Source of the DNA: Nymphaea colorata
Lineage: Eukaryota; Streptophyta; Magnoliopsida; Nymphaeales; Nymphaeaceae
Assembly (NCBI RefSeq): GCF_008831285.2
Contig: NC_045142.1
Coordinates: 24,565,876 to 24,629,875 of the forward strand
Direction: 5' to 3'
Length of the DNA stretch: 64,000 nucleotides
Numbering within the stretch: the first letter of the stretch is position 1; the number at the start of each line of letters is the position of its first letter. Of the stretch, positions 1-9,288 are shown in pieces. A program made the translations under genes and the position numbers. The notes under the pieces were generated by a model, which was given only the letters and a program-made list of their open reading frames with translations, had not been told where the DNA came from and did not search any database.

Positions 1-690
1 AAGGAACATTCTAAGCCCTCAATCAGGAGAAGTTTTTGAATGAATGGGCTAGGAAGGGTTTTAGGAACTCTGCGATGAAAATATTAGAACCGATGATGAA
101 GATTAGAATCACGTGCAGTGACTCAATGCCACTAATTCCTTGAGCTATGTGAAGATCAATGGTGCCGTTGAAGGCAGCCTACCATTATCAAGGGCCTTGT
201 CTTGAAGAAGTTGATTCACAAGATTGTCATCCCTATGTTGTCCTCTCCATAATGGCTTCTATTATTGACACGCACCCAATGAGAAAAAAAAAAACTGCCC
301 AACCCTCGTCTTCGAGATCAAGTTCTGCGAATGTATGAGAGGGTGGACTCTGCTACCATTATGCATATTTACTTCAATACCCTAACATTGCACGTGCACA
401 ATGAATATTCTTAACCCTGTTATTATCTCACACCTCTTTCATTAACTGATACCTCTCTTGTTATCTTATGCCCATTGTCTCATATCTCTATTATTATCTC
501 ATACCTATGTCGTTATCTCATATTCTTTATTTCATAACCCCTACTATTATCTCATACGACTGTCATTATCTCGTGCCCATAACATCTAAGATAATTATAG
601 GGATGTTATGAGACATTGATAGATAATTACATACAATATAAAAGAAAACAAGGCAGGGATCACCCAACAATTTTTATTTTTTTTTAAAAG
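1..690. repeat. Dispersed repeat, copy 1 (window begins inside or at its edge)
   Basis: The first ~650 bases match 6936-7690 in the same orientation, starting with the same AAGGAACATTCTAAGCCC. The second half is made of ATCTCATA/TATCTCAT-type short repeats followed by a partial inverted copy (around 585-640). There is no coding capacity. It could be an LTR-like or other dispersed repeat; since the match begins at base 1, the true left edge may lie outside the window. Confidence 0.7.
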
Positions 691-1640
691 GTGGTTTCAA
701 AATTGCAACCAATTTCAATTCTGATCTGATTCAACCAATTCGTTGAATCTTAACTTTTTCATTTGGTCTCCGGTTCGATTCAAAAAGTTTTTTTTTTTTT
801 ATGTTTACATATTCAGATTCGAATACAAATAAAGAAAAATTATATATGAATGTGACTATGAATCTGAATTCTATTTGCATTTGATTTTTACATTCATATA
901 TGAATTCTAAGCCTGGGCAACGGGTCGGGCCACCACCAGGCCGGCCAGGCCCGACTCTCGCTCTCCCTCTCCACTCCCTACCTGCCCCCCCTCCTTTTCC
1001 CACTCCACTCCCGACTCCCCGATCTCCCTCTCCACTCCCGACTCCCGCTACCCCTCCCTCTCCCTCTCTGCTCCCGCTCCCCCTCTCCCTCTCTGCAGCT
1101 CTGCTCCCGCTCCCCCTCTCCCTCTCTGCAGCTCTGCTCCCGTTCCCCTCTCCCTCTCCTCTCTGCTCCCGTTCCCCCTCTCCCTCTCCTCTCTCCCTCT
1201 CTGCTCCCCCTCCCTCTCCCTCTCTGCTCCCGCTCCCCTCTCCCTCTCTGCTCCCCCTCTCTCTCTCCCTCTCCCTCCTCCTCTGTCTCCCTCTCCTCCT
1301 CTCCCTCCCCCTCCCCCTCTCTCTCTCCCTCTCCCTCCTCCTCCGTCTCCCTCCCCCCCCTCCTCCATCAGAGCGCGACGGGAGGGCGGGGGAAAGGGGC
1401 AGGAGGGCGACCCGGCCCGATGCCCAGGCCTGAATTGAATTCATTCGAATCAGAATTTTGAATCAAATCTCACGATTTTTAAAATGCAAGAATATCATAT
1501 ATAAGATATTTATTTAAAATTAAATCTGAATCCAATGAGATTTTCAAATCAGATATTAATTTTTTTTATGTCTGATTTTTTCAGAATGATTCAGTTGAAT
1601 ATCCGATCCAAATTGAATATATTGACATTCTTAAATTGAA
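690..1640. repeat. AT-rich dispersed element hosting a nested insertion
   Basis: The flanks of the CT-rich element (about 700-909 and 1432-1640) match, in reverse orientation, a continuous AT-rich sequence at about 55190-55530. Shared features are TGTCAATATAT near one end, GGATATCTGA-like motifs, and ATGAATGTAAAA at the insertion point. The 55 kb copy lacks the CT-rich interior and acts as an empty-site paralogue. No coding potential. Confidence 0.6.
909..1431. mobile_element. Nonautonomous element with a CT-rich minisatellite core
   Basis: The ends are inverted repeats: CCTGGGCAACGGGTCGGGCC on the left, and CCTGGGCATCGGGCC when the right end is read on the other strand. GAATTC-type sequence flanks both sides, which may be a target duplication. 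The core (about 955-1350) is an almost pure pyrimidine strand built from CTCCCGCTCCCCCTCTCC-like units. The open frames here on both strands (177 and 237 codons) are low-complexity Pro/Ser/Leu or Gly/Arg/Glu strings and are not believable genes. Confidence 0.65.
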
Positions 1641-2080
1641 GAGCGAGTCCGATGTGCCTGCCTTGGCAGCATTATATATGGTGAGATCCCCAGGAAAAAG
1701 AAAAGCGTCAATCTGAATGGTGAGTGGTGTGGTGATTTCTGGTGTGGTGATTTCTTTTTACGAGGAAAAGTGAATATTGAGTTTGTTTTAAAAGCAAATA
1801 TTAATGCATATTCACTTCAATTTCCTCATAAAAGAAATCCCCACGCCACTCACTGCCCAGGCTGACGCTTTTCTTTTTCTTTCGATCTCAACATGTATAA
1901 CACTGCCAATACAGGCACATCACACCCTGCTGGCAATACGTGAAAAATGCAGTCAAACTGTATCGAGTCTTACAATTCAAAGAATAAGATCAGATGAAAT
2001 TGGTCGCGAGTTTGGTTAATGGTCCTAAACTTCAGGTTCCACATTCCAAGTCCATGTTCCTCCCTCTAGTTTGCAGGGCT

Positions 2081-2215
2081 AACAACAACAACAACAATGC
2101 AAAAGTCGTGACCTATGTTCCTCCCTCTAGCTCGCCTGGCGCCTATATCCCTACGAGCTAAAGGGAGGAACATGGGTCACGACTTTTGCAATGTTGTTGT
2201 TGTTGTTGTTGTTGT
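2081..2215. repeat. Inverted repeat, ~54-bp arms
   Basis: The left arm (2081-2134) runs from an (AAC)n tract through GCAAAAGTCGTGACC to CTCCCTCTAGCTCG. The right arm (2154-2215) is its near-perfect complement ending in (TTG)n. The loop is about 19 bp. Confidence 0.85.
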
Positions 2216-2336
2216 TTTTCTTGCATGTTTTATGGCTCATAGTTTTTCCTTTCATTCCCTTTGCCTCGTAGTGCTGCCTACATACTTGATTCCATCCGTA
2301 AAGCCATTTTCTTCCATATGGGTTTGAGTAGCCACA

Positions 2337-2507
2337 AAGGGTGGAGCCAAAATTTTTTCATGAGGAGGGCCGAATTAAAGTTTCTAAATTTTGACCGATG
2401 TCAAAATATTATTTTTCAAAACTTTTATATAGAACAAGTGAAAATTTCTGAAATTTACGTGTATGTGGGGCCAGGGCCAATGCGGTTGCCCCCTTGGTTC
2501 TGCCCTT
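2337..2507 (+). mobile_element. hAT-like MITE, CAGGGGCGGAGCC family, diverged copy
   Basis: About 170 bp. The ends AAGGGTGGAGCCAA and GGTTCTGCCCTT are inverted repeats of each other. The interior (GAATTAAAGTTTCTAAATTTTGACC, AATATTATTTTTCAAAA) matches the copies at 3745 and 4817. No clean target duplication is visible. Confidence 0.7.
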
Positions 2508-2521
2508 AACCTCATCATTTT

Positions 2522-2808
2522 TCTATGTGTAGAAGAAGAAGAAGGGAATTCCCATTATTGCCGATGGCCATAAGAAAAAACTACAAGCCACAAAGCCAAC
2601 AAGAATAAAACAGAAAAGTAAAGGTAGGGTATAGGAAGGAAGGTGGTACCAAGACTATCTATGCTCATTGCCTCGTGATACCACCTTCCTTCCTGCGCCC
2701 TACCTTCATTTTTATGTTTTTGATTTTGCTTGCTTTGTTGGTTGTATTTTCTTCTTGTCGCCATCGGCATTAATGGGAATGCCACACTTCTTCTCCTATT
2801 CATAGAAG
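2522..2808. repeat. Long imperfect hairpin, ~105-125 bp arms
   Basis: The left arm (core 2543-2648) and right arm (core 2679-2786) are reverse complements with scattered mismatches around a ~30 bp loop. Shared landmarks are GGGAATTCCCATTA, GCCGATGGC, GGTAGGG and GGAAGGAAGGTGGTA with their complements. Pairing continues weakly outward through GAAGAAG/CTTCTTC. No protein is encoded. It could be a fold-back MITE or a young hairpin-RNA locus. Confidence 0.8.
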
Positions 2809-2919
2809 TACACAGAGGTCCCTATTATTGAAATTGGATGCCTTGAGAGGCATAGCGTATTAGTTGATTGAACTGAATGGCTCGTGAAAATATGACTATT
2901 ATTCGTTCGACTGCAATGG

Positions 2920-3972
2920 GTGCTACTTTTCTAAACTGTAAATGATGGATGCATGACATTCGAGTTGACATGTATATAGTTTTCTACTCAGGTCCTAAAG
3001 CAACCTTTGACTTTAGGGGCAAGGAAAAAAGGGGAGGGCCTTTTTTCTTTTTCTTTTTCTTTTTCTTTTTCTTTTTCTTCTTCTTCTACTGCTGCTGCTG
3101 CTATGCATAGAAATACACTAAGGTCCATATTCTTGAAATGACATTTATTTTCAAATGTATAGAACTGGACGCTATCCTAGTTATTTGGATACTTTTATTG
3201 AAGGGTTATGGTTCTAGTGAGGTTTTGGTATGTATCAAAGCAAGGGTTCATAGCACACAAGACAGCCAAGCATGAGAGAGAAGCTGCTCACATATGCTAA
3301 GAAGGTGCAGGCAAGGGCTCTAAGAGAGAGGCTAGGTATTTCCTCTCTCCTTCTGGCTTCTTGTCTCTTGTCCCTGTGTGTGTGTGTGTTTCCTATGCCT
3401 AAAGGTAATATATATAGATGTTTTTGCGGGCTAAAAGAGTTAATAAATCAATAATTTAAAAAAATACTTTTACTTTTTTGGAAACATTAACAATGAGGTG
3501 TTGCTGCTTAAATATTTTTACTTTCAATAGCTTCAATTAGAGAAAATGTTTGCCCATGGGATCGGTTCCAGGTCAATTTCCATGTTTAGGCTAACATTGG
3601 AATTCATTGTTCTCTCATTTCACCATAAGGTTATTTCCCTTTTTTTGTATGAAATTTTGAATTTTACTTTTGCATTTATAGAGTAGATCTTTTTGTCTAC
3701 CATCAATGGTATTTTATTATTTCTGACCCTTAACACAAAGTGTTCAGGGGCGGACTCAGAAATTTTTCATGAGGGTGGCCCGAATTAAAGTTTCTAAATT
3801 TTGACTTAGGCCGAAATATTATTTTTCAAAATTTTTATATAGGACAAGTAAAATTTTTTAAAATTTACATGTAATTTTTTTTTTAGGTTGGCCAGGGCCC
3901 TTGGGGCCTATCTTGGCTCTGTCCTGATAGGTCATGTTAGGCACCTAACATAGAATATATTCTAGATTGATT
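2920..3972 (+). repeat. 1.05 kb tandem duplication, copy 1
   Basis: Starts at GTGCTACTTTTCTAAACTG and ends at TATTCTAGATTGATT. The same order of landmarks recurs at 3992-5049: a (TTTTTC)n tract, CACATATGCTAAGAAGG, a (TG)n tract, TTAATAAATCAATAATTTA and an embedded MITE. No gene is seen. Confidence 0.9.
3745..3926 (+). mobile_element. hAT-like MITE, CAGGGGCGGAGCC family, in duplication copy 1
   Basis: Left end CAGGGGCGGACTCAG, right end TTGGCTCTGTCCTG, inverted to each other. It is carried inside the 1.05 kb duplication, so the insertion is older than the duplication. Confidence 0.75.
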
Positions 3973-3991
3973 AGTCTAGGGTTTGAATTGA

Positions 3992-5049
3992 GTGCTACTT
4001 TTCTAAACTGTAAATGGTGGATGCATGACATTCGAGTTGACATGTATATAGTTTTCTACTCAGGTCCTAAAGCAACCTTTGACTTTAGGGGCAAGGAAAA
4101 AAGGGGAGGGCCTTTTTTCTTTTTCTTTTTCTTTTTCTTCTTCTTTTTCTTCTTCTTCTTTTGCTGCTGCTGTTCATAGAAATACACTAAGATCCATATT
4201 CTTGAAATTGCATTTATTTTCATATATCTAGAACTAGATGCTATCCTAATTGTTTGGATACTTTTATTGAAGGGTTAAGGTTCTATTGAGGTTTTGGTAT
4301 GTATGAAAGCAAGAGTTCATGGCACACAAGACAGCCAAGCATGAAAGAGAAGCTGCTCACATATGCTAAGAAGGCACAAGTAAGGACTCTAAGAGTGAAG
4401 CTGGGCATTTCCTCTCCCCTTCTAGCTTCTTGTCTCTTGTCTGTGTGTGTGTGTGTTTCCCATGCCTAAAGGTAATATATATATAGATGTTTTTGCGGGC
4501 TAAAAGAGTTAATAAATCAATAATTTACAAAAATACTTTTACTTTTTTGGAAACATTAACAATGAGGTGTTGCTGCTTAAATATTTTTACTTTCAATAGC
4601 TTCAATTAGAAAAAATGTTTGTCCATGGGATCAGTTCGAGGTCAGTTTCCGTGTTTATGTGGCTAACATTGGAATTTAGTGTTCTCTCATTTCACCATAA
4701 GGTTATTTCCCTTTTTTTTGTATGAAATTTTGAATTTTACTTCTGCGTTTATAGAGGAGATCTTTTGTTCTACCATCAATGGTATTTTATTATTTCTGAC
4801 CCCAACACAAAGTGTTCAGGGGCGGAGCCAGAAATTTTTCATGAGGGTGGCCCGAATTAAAGTTTCTAAATTTTGACCAAGGCCAAAATATTATTTTTCA
4901 AAATTTTTATATAGGACAAGTAAAATTTTAAAAAATTTACATGTAATTTTTTTCTTTTAGGTTGGGCCAGGGCCCTTGCGGGGCCTATCTTGGCTCTGCC
5001 CTGATAGGTCATGTTAGGCACCTAACATAGAATATATTCTAGATTGATT
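3992..5049 (+). repeat. 1.05 kb tandem duplication, copy 2
   Basis: Second copy, offset by about 1,072-1,077 bases from the first, separated by only ~19 bases. Differences are mostly point changes and tract-length changes in (TTTTTC)n and (TG)n. Confidence 0.9.
4817..5003 (+). mobile_element. hAT-like MITE, CAGGGGCGGAGCC family, in duplication copy 2
   Basis: Best-preserved copy: CAGGGGCGGAGCCAG at the left and TTGGCTCTGCCCTG at the right. It starts with CAG and ends with CTG as hAT elements do. Flanking 8-mers do not match clearly. Confidence 0.8.
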
Positions 5050-5620
5050 CGTATAATAACCAAAATCAAATATTGTTTAATCAGATATGCAAAGTTGAAT
5101 TTGTTGTCAATTTCACATTTTTTCTATTTCCTTCCCAGTGAGTAATGGGATGATCCTGAAGACCAAGTTGAAAAAGTTTTAATTTTTACTATGTCATATT
5201 TGAATCCAGTTTACGATATTTGGTGTTCTTGCTATATTAGTTGGAGTTGCACCAAATTTTGTCATTTTTACTGTATCAAATTTGTATCAAATTGGGAATC
5301 CACAAATAGATTGTCGCTTTGCCATATGGATTGGATTTGAAGCAGTATTTACTATTGTCAGACTTGAACCTAATTCTGGAAACAAATTTTCTTCTCTCTA
5401 TTTCCAGTTTCTGAAATAGATTGAAATATATTATCATCTTTCTAATATGAAAATTTTTTCTTGAAATCCAATTCATTTGCACACCAAGATTCTTTTCTTC
5501 TCTTTGTTTTATAAAATTGATTTGCATCTAATATCCCTTTCGGTACAGTAAAATTTGCGTGGCATCCAATTCATTTGCTATTCTCGGTCCAACTCCAAGG
5601 TTGAATTCAGTTTTGATTAT

Positions 5621-5702
5621 CTGAAATGCTCACATATTCATGTTATATATGTATATGTGTGTGTGTGTGTGTGTGTATAACATGAATATGTTAGCATTTC
5701 AG
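5621..5702. repeat. 27-bp-arm palindrome around a (TG)n tract
   Basis: The left arm CTGAAATGCTCACATATTCA and its continuation TGTTATA are matched by the inverted right arm TATAACATGAATATG...CATTTCAG. The loop is TATGTATATG plus (TG)n. Confidence 0.85.
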
Positions 5703-6556
5703 TGTCTATATATTATGTGTGTGTGTGTGTGTGTACTACAAACTGTGGCCAAACAACCGCCATCGTCAATATGCCTTTTGTGGTGGCTTTTCGCAGTTGC
5801 TTTTAACAACACAAAATAAAAAATACTATCTAGCTACAGAATTAGCAAGCTTTATTTCAATGTGTATATCATTGTATGCCTCTGTGTTTGACAATAGTGG
5901 AGCTGTATATTGGCTGACATGGGTTGTTGCTCGTTCCATTAACAAGATTTTTTTGTCTAGGGTTTGAATTTTGTGACTATAGCTTACAACTTACAAGGCA
6001 ATAAGCAGACGATTCGAACACTTTGTTAATGTTCTTTTTAACTCTCAAGGTTAATGAGCACATACGCTTCGAAAGCCATGAGTCCAAATTTGGCTTGACT
6101 CCCTACAAATAACTGCTAGATAGATAATCATGTTGTTTAAGGCTGAGGACGAGGGTAGGGGATGATACTGTATAACTTTCAGTAAGCAAGCAGGAGGTTA
6201 GCAACCTATCACACAAAACAAAGACCGGAAAGTCTCCTCAGTTTCCTTGCATTTGTGGTCTTTTGTGGTTCTAGGGTTTGGCTTGGCAACATTACACCAT
6301 TCAACTTAGGTGTCGTGCTTTGATCTTTAATGGTTCAAGAAAATAGTCCACACAAAGATCAAAAAATGATGTATCTTCTATGCACCTACCTGTCCCACTT
6401 ACTATATTGTGTTATTGCTTTGAGGAGCCTATGATACTGATATTTGGTGTAAATTAAACAAGTGTAGTCTGTACCGGTGATAATTGTCACCGCTACATGA
6501 TTTTCAACTGCTCCTTCCACCAAGTGGTGTAATTGCATAATAACACCTCCAATGAA

Positions 6557-6676
6557 CGAGATTGAAACAAAATAGAGGGAGTATTTCTTTGCACGACGAG
6601 ATTGAAACAAAATAGAGGGAGTATTTCTTTGCACAACTAGATTGAAACAAAATAGAGGGAATATTTCTTTGCACCC
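6557..6676. repeat. Three tandem copies of a 40-bp unit
   Basis: GATTGAAACAAAATAGAGGG recurs at exact 40-bp spacing three times, each copy ending in ATTTCTTTGCAC. The reverse strand gives open frames of 75-110 codons that only reflect this periodicity. Confidence 0.9.
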
Positions 6677-6935
6677 ACTTCGGGCAAACCAAAGATCCAC
6701 CCCCATTTTCATGCACAAGATGGGTGTTCAAGTTGTCAGCAATGGGTGCAGAGGAATTTTCTTCCTCTAGATTTTTCTATTTTTTGTTCTTTGGAGGTGT
6801 TCTTATGTGTGAACATCACAAGCTGCCTTATTATCTTCTTTTTAATGTCTTTAAATTTTATTATTCTCTGCCTTCGTCCTTCTTATCCTTTCTGCTTTTT
6901 TTTTCCCAAAGTTTTTGGATGCTTCTGTTTGAGGC

Positions 6936-7690
6936 AAGGAACATTCTAAGCCCTCAATCAGGAGAAGTTCTTGAATCCATGGGCTAGGAAGGGTTTTAGG
7001 AATTCTGCGATGAAAATATTAGAACCAATGAGGAAGATTTGAATCATATGCAGCGACTCAATGCCACTAATTCCTTGAGCTGTAAGAAGATCAACGGTGG
7101 CGTTGAAGGCAGCCTACCATCATCAAGAGCCTTGTTTTGAATAAGCTAATTCACAAGATTGTCATCCCCATGTTCTCCTCTCCATAACCGGCTTCCATTA
7201 TTGACACACAGAGGTTCATTGGCATCAACTCAATGAGAAAAACGAACCGCCCAAACCCTTGTCTTTGAGATCAAGTTCTGTATGCTACCTTTGTGCATGC
7301 AATGAATGTATGTCGAGGGTGAACCCTGCTATCATTATGCATATTTGTTTCAATACCCTAACATTGCTCGTGCACATTGAACATTCTTAACCCTGTTATT
7401 ATCTCATATCCCTATCATTATATGATACCCCGGTTGTTATGTTATACCCATTGTCTCATATCTCTATCATTATCTCATATCTCTATCATTATCTCTGCAG
7501 TTCTCTCATACTCATTATCTCATACCATGTCATTATCTCATAACTCATATCATCATCTCATACCACTATTACCATCTCATATCTATAACATCTGAGATAA
7601 TGATAGGGGTGATATGAGATCATGACAGACAAAAAATATAAGATAATGACATGGTATGAGATAATGAGTATGTTATGAGATAATGAGATG
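6936..7690. repeat. Dispersed repeat, copy 2, with fold-back ATCTCAT array
   Basis: Direct repeat of bases 1-690. Its second half (7385-7585) is an array of TATCTCATA-type units, and 7588-7690 is an inverted copy (GAGATAATGATAGGGG, ATGGTATGAGATAATGAG), giving a hairpin of roughly 100 bp per arm. If 1-690 and this copy are a terminal pair, the interior has no recognisable retroelement genes. Confidence 0.7.
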
Positions 7691-7934
7691 AATGAAACAA
7701 AAAAATGAAGACGCTTCTTTGCAGCTCAGAAGGGTATATTAATTATAATGGTATGCATAACTGACACAATTATTCCATGTTTCTTTTTTTTTTGTCCTTA
7801 CAAAAGATTCTCCGTTTCTATTAACCAGGGCATTTTTTTGTCGTGATTATATTGGCGTACGAAAATTTTGTGCACATCAATGGCGTATATATCCCGCTTC
7901 ACTCATCTTCAAGCAAGGGCTAACAATGATACTA

Positions 7935-8340
7935 TTTTCCTTTATGTTTTTTTTTCTGTGTTTAGGAAAAAAATTTGATGTAGAGGGGCATTTTTCCAAC
8001 TTCTTTATTTATTTTAACATTTTTATGTAAAAGCAGTTGTTTGTGAATTACTTATAAAGGTTGAGCACCTACTTCAAATACCTCAAAAGTGAGGCATAGA
8101 CTTGTTATTATCCCATTCCATGAACAGTTCTTTTTTTTCTAATTTTTTCTAGTTTTTTTTGTGTTTAAGAGACAATTTTGATGTGGAGGGGCATTTTTTG
8201 TTACTTGGTCATTTATTTTACCATTTTCATGTAAAAGCAGTTATTTGTGAATTACCTATAAAAGTTGAGCGCTTATTCAAAGTACTTCAAAAGTTGGCCT
8301 TGGATTTGTTATTAGCCTATTCTTTGTCCCTTTTTTTTTA
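7935..8340 (+). repeat. Tandem duplication, ~200-bp unit
   Basis: Two copies (about 7948-8150 and 8152-8340) share GTGTTTA..., TTTGATGT, GAGGGGCATTTTT, ATGTAAAAGCAGTT and GTGAATTAC. No coding content. Confidence 0.8.
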
Positions 8341-9288
8341 ATTATTTCTATTTATTTTTATCTCAAAGCAGTTGTTTTGGGCTGGGCATGGCGGGTCATG
8401 TCAACCCGAGGCTAGACAAACTCGGGCTCGAACAAGCTCAAAGATCTTGTTGGCAGTTCAAGCCCAACCTACTTGGTTATTAGGTCGGGCCCGACCTTCA
8501 TCTTCATGTTTGTCAGGTATCCGGTTTAATATCTACTCTTATTTAAAACTCTTAATATTTATTTTACTAATATCTTACAAACCTTTCGCGATGCATCAAT
8601 AATTTTTAAGAGAGTGTTCGCGAAAGTGCCAAAACTTTTCAAAGGAAGTCATCAATAACACACTAAGAGTTTTTAAGAAAGCCAATTGGTGGCAATCAAT
8701 ATCTCAACTTTCTTCTCCATCGTCTGAGAACAATTGAGTAAGAATAAAAACCAGACCACTTAAATTAATGCTAAAAAAAGTTTTAAACAAAATTGTAAAC
8801 GTTTTAATATGGTTATTAATACTAATTTAATGTAAATTTTGATTTAATTGAAGTCGTTTTTATAACTTATACTGTCAAAATTTTGATGTTATAAGAGACA
8901 TTCACTTTTTTACTATTAAAAAAATATCATTTAAATAAGAAAACAACAAACTTAATACATGCTTCTCTTCAAATCACTCTTGTATAAGGTTAGATTGTAA
9001 AAAACCATTTTATAATTTATTTTAATCTCAACATTTTGATGTGCCGTGTGCGTTGCAGATTTCGGGTTATGGACAATTGCTTGTAGCTTTGATCTGAACC
9101 GGACCCTCCGACTTTCAGAGGACACATGCGGCATTTCGTGTCAAACAAACTCGCAGAGGTGGGGGAGATTAAGAGCGCGTTCGGCAGCTTCAGGTATCGG
9201 ATCGCTTATCCTCGTCGTCTTCGTTGCAGAGATCGTGATCTGTTATCGCGGGAGCCAACTCTCCCGGTCCCGATCTGCAAGAGGAGCG

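Noticed and set aside
731-1444. Open frames of 237 and 177 codons on opposite strands
   Set aside because: Both read through the CT-rich minisatellite and give Gly/Arg/Glu or Pro/Ser/Leu low-complexity strings without domains; they are by-products of the repeat.
7320-7700. CRISPR-like array of ATCTCAT repeats
   Set aside because: Units are irregular, without constant spacers, and the genome is eukaryotic; it is a degenerate minisatellite with an inverted copy.
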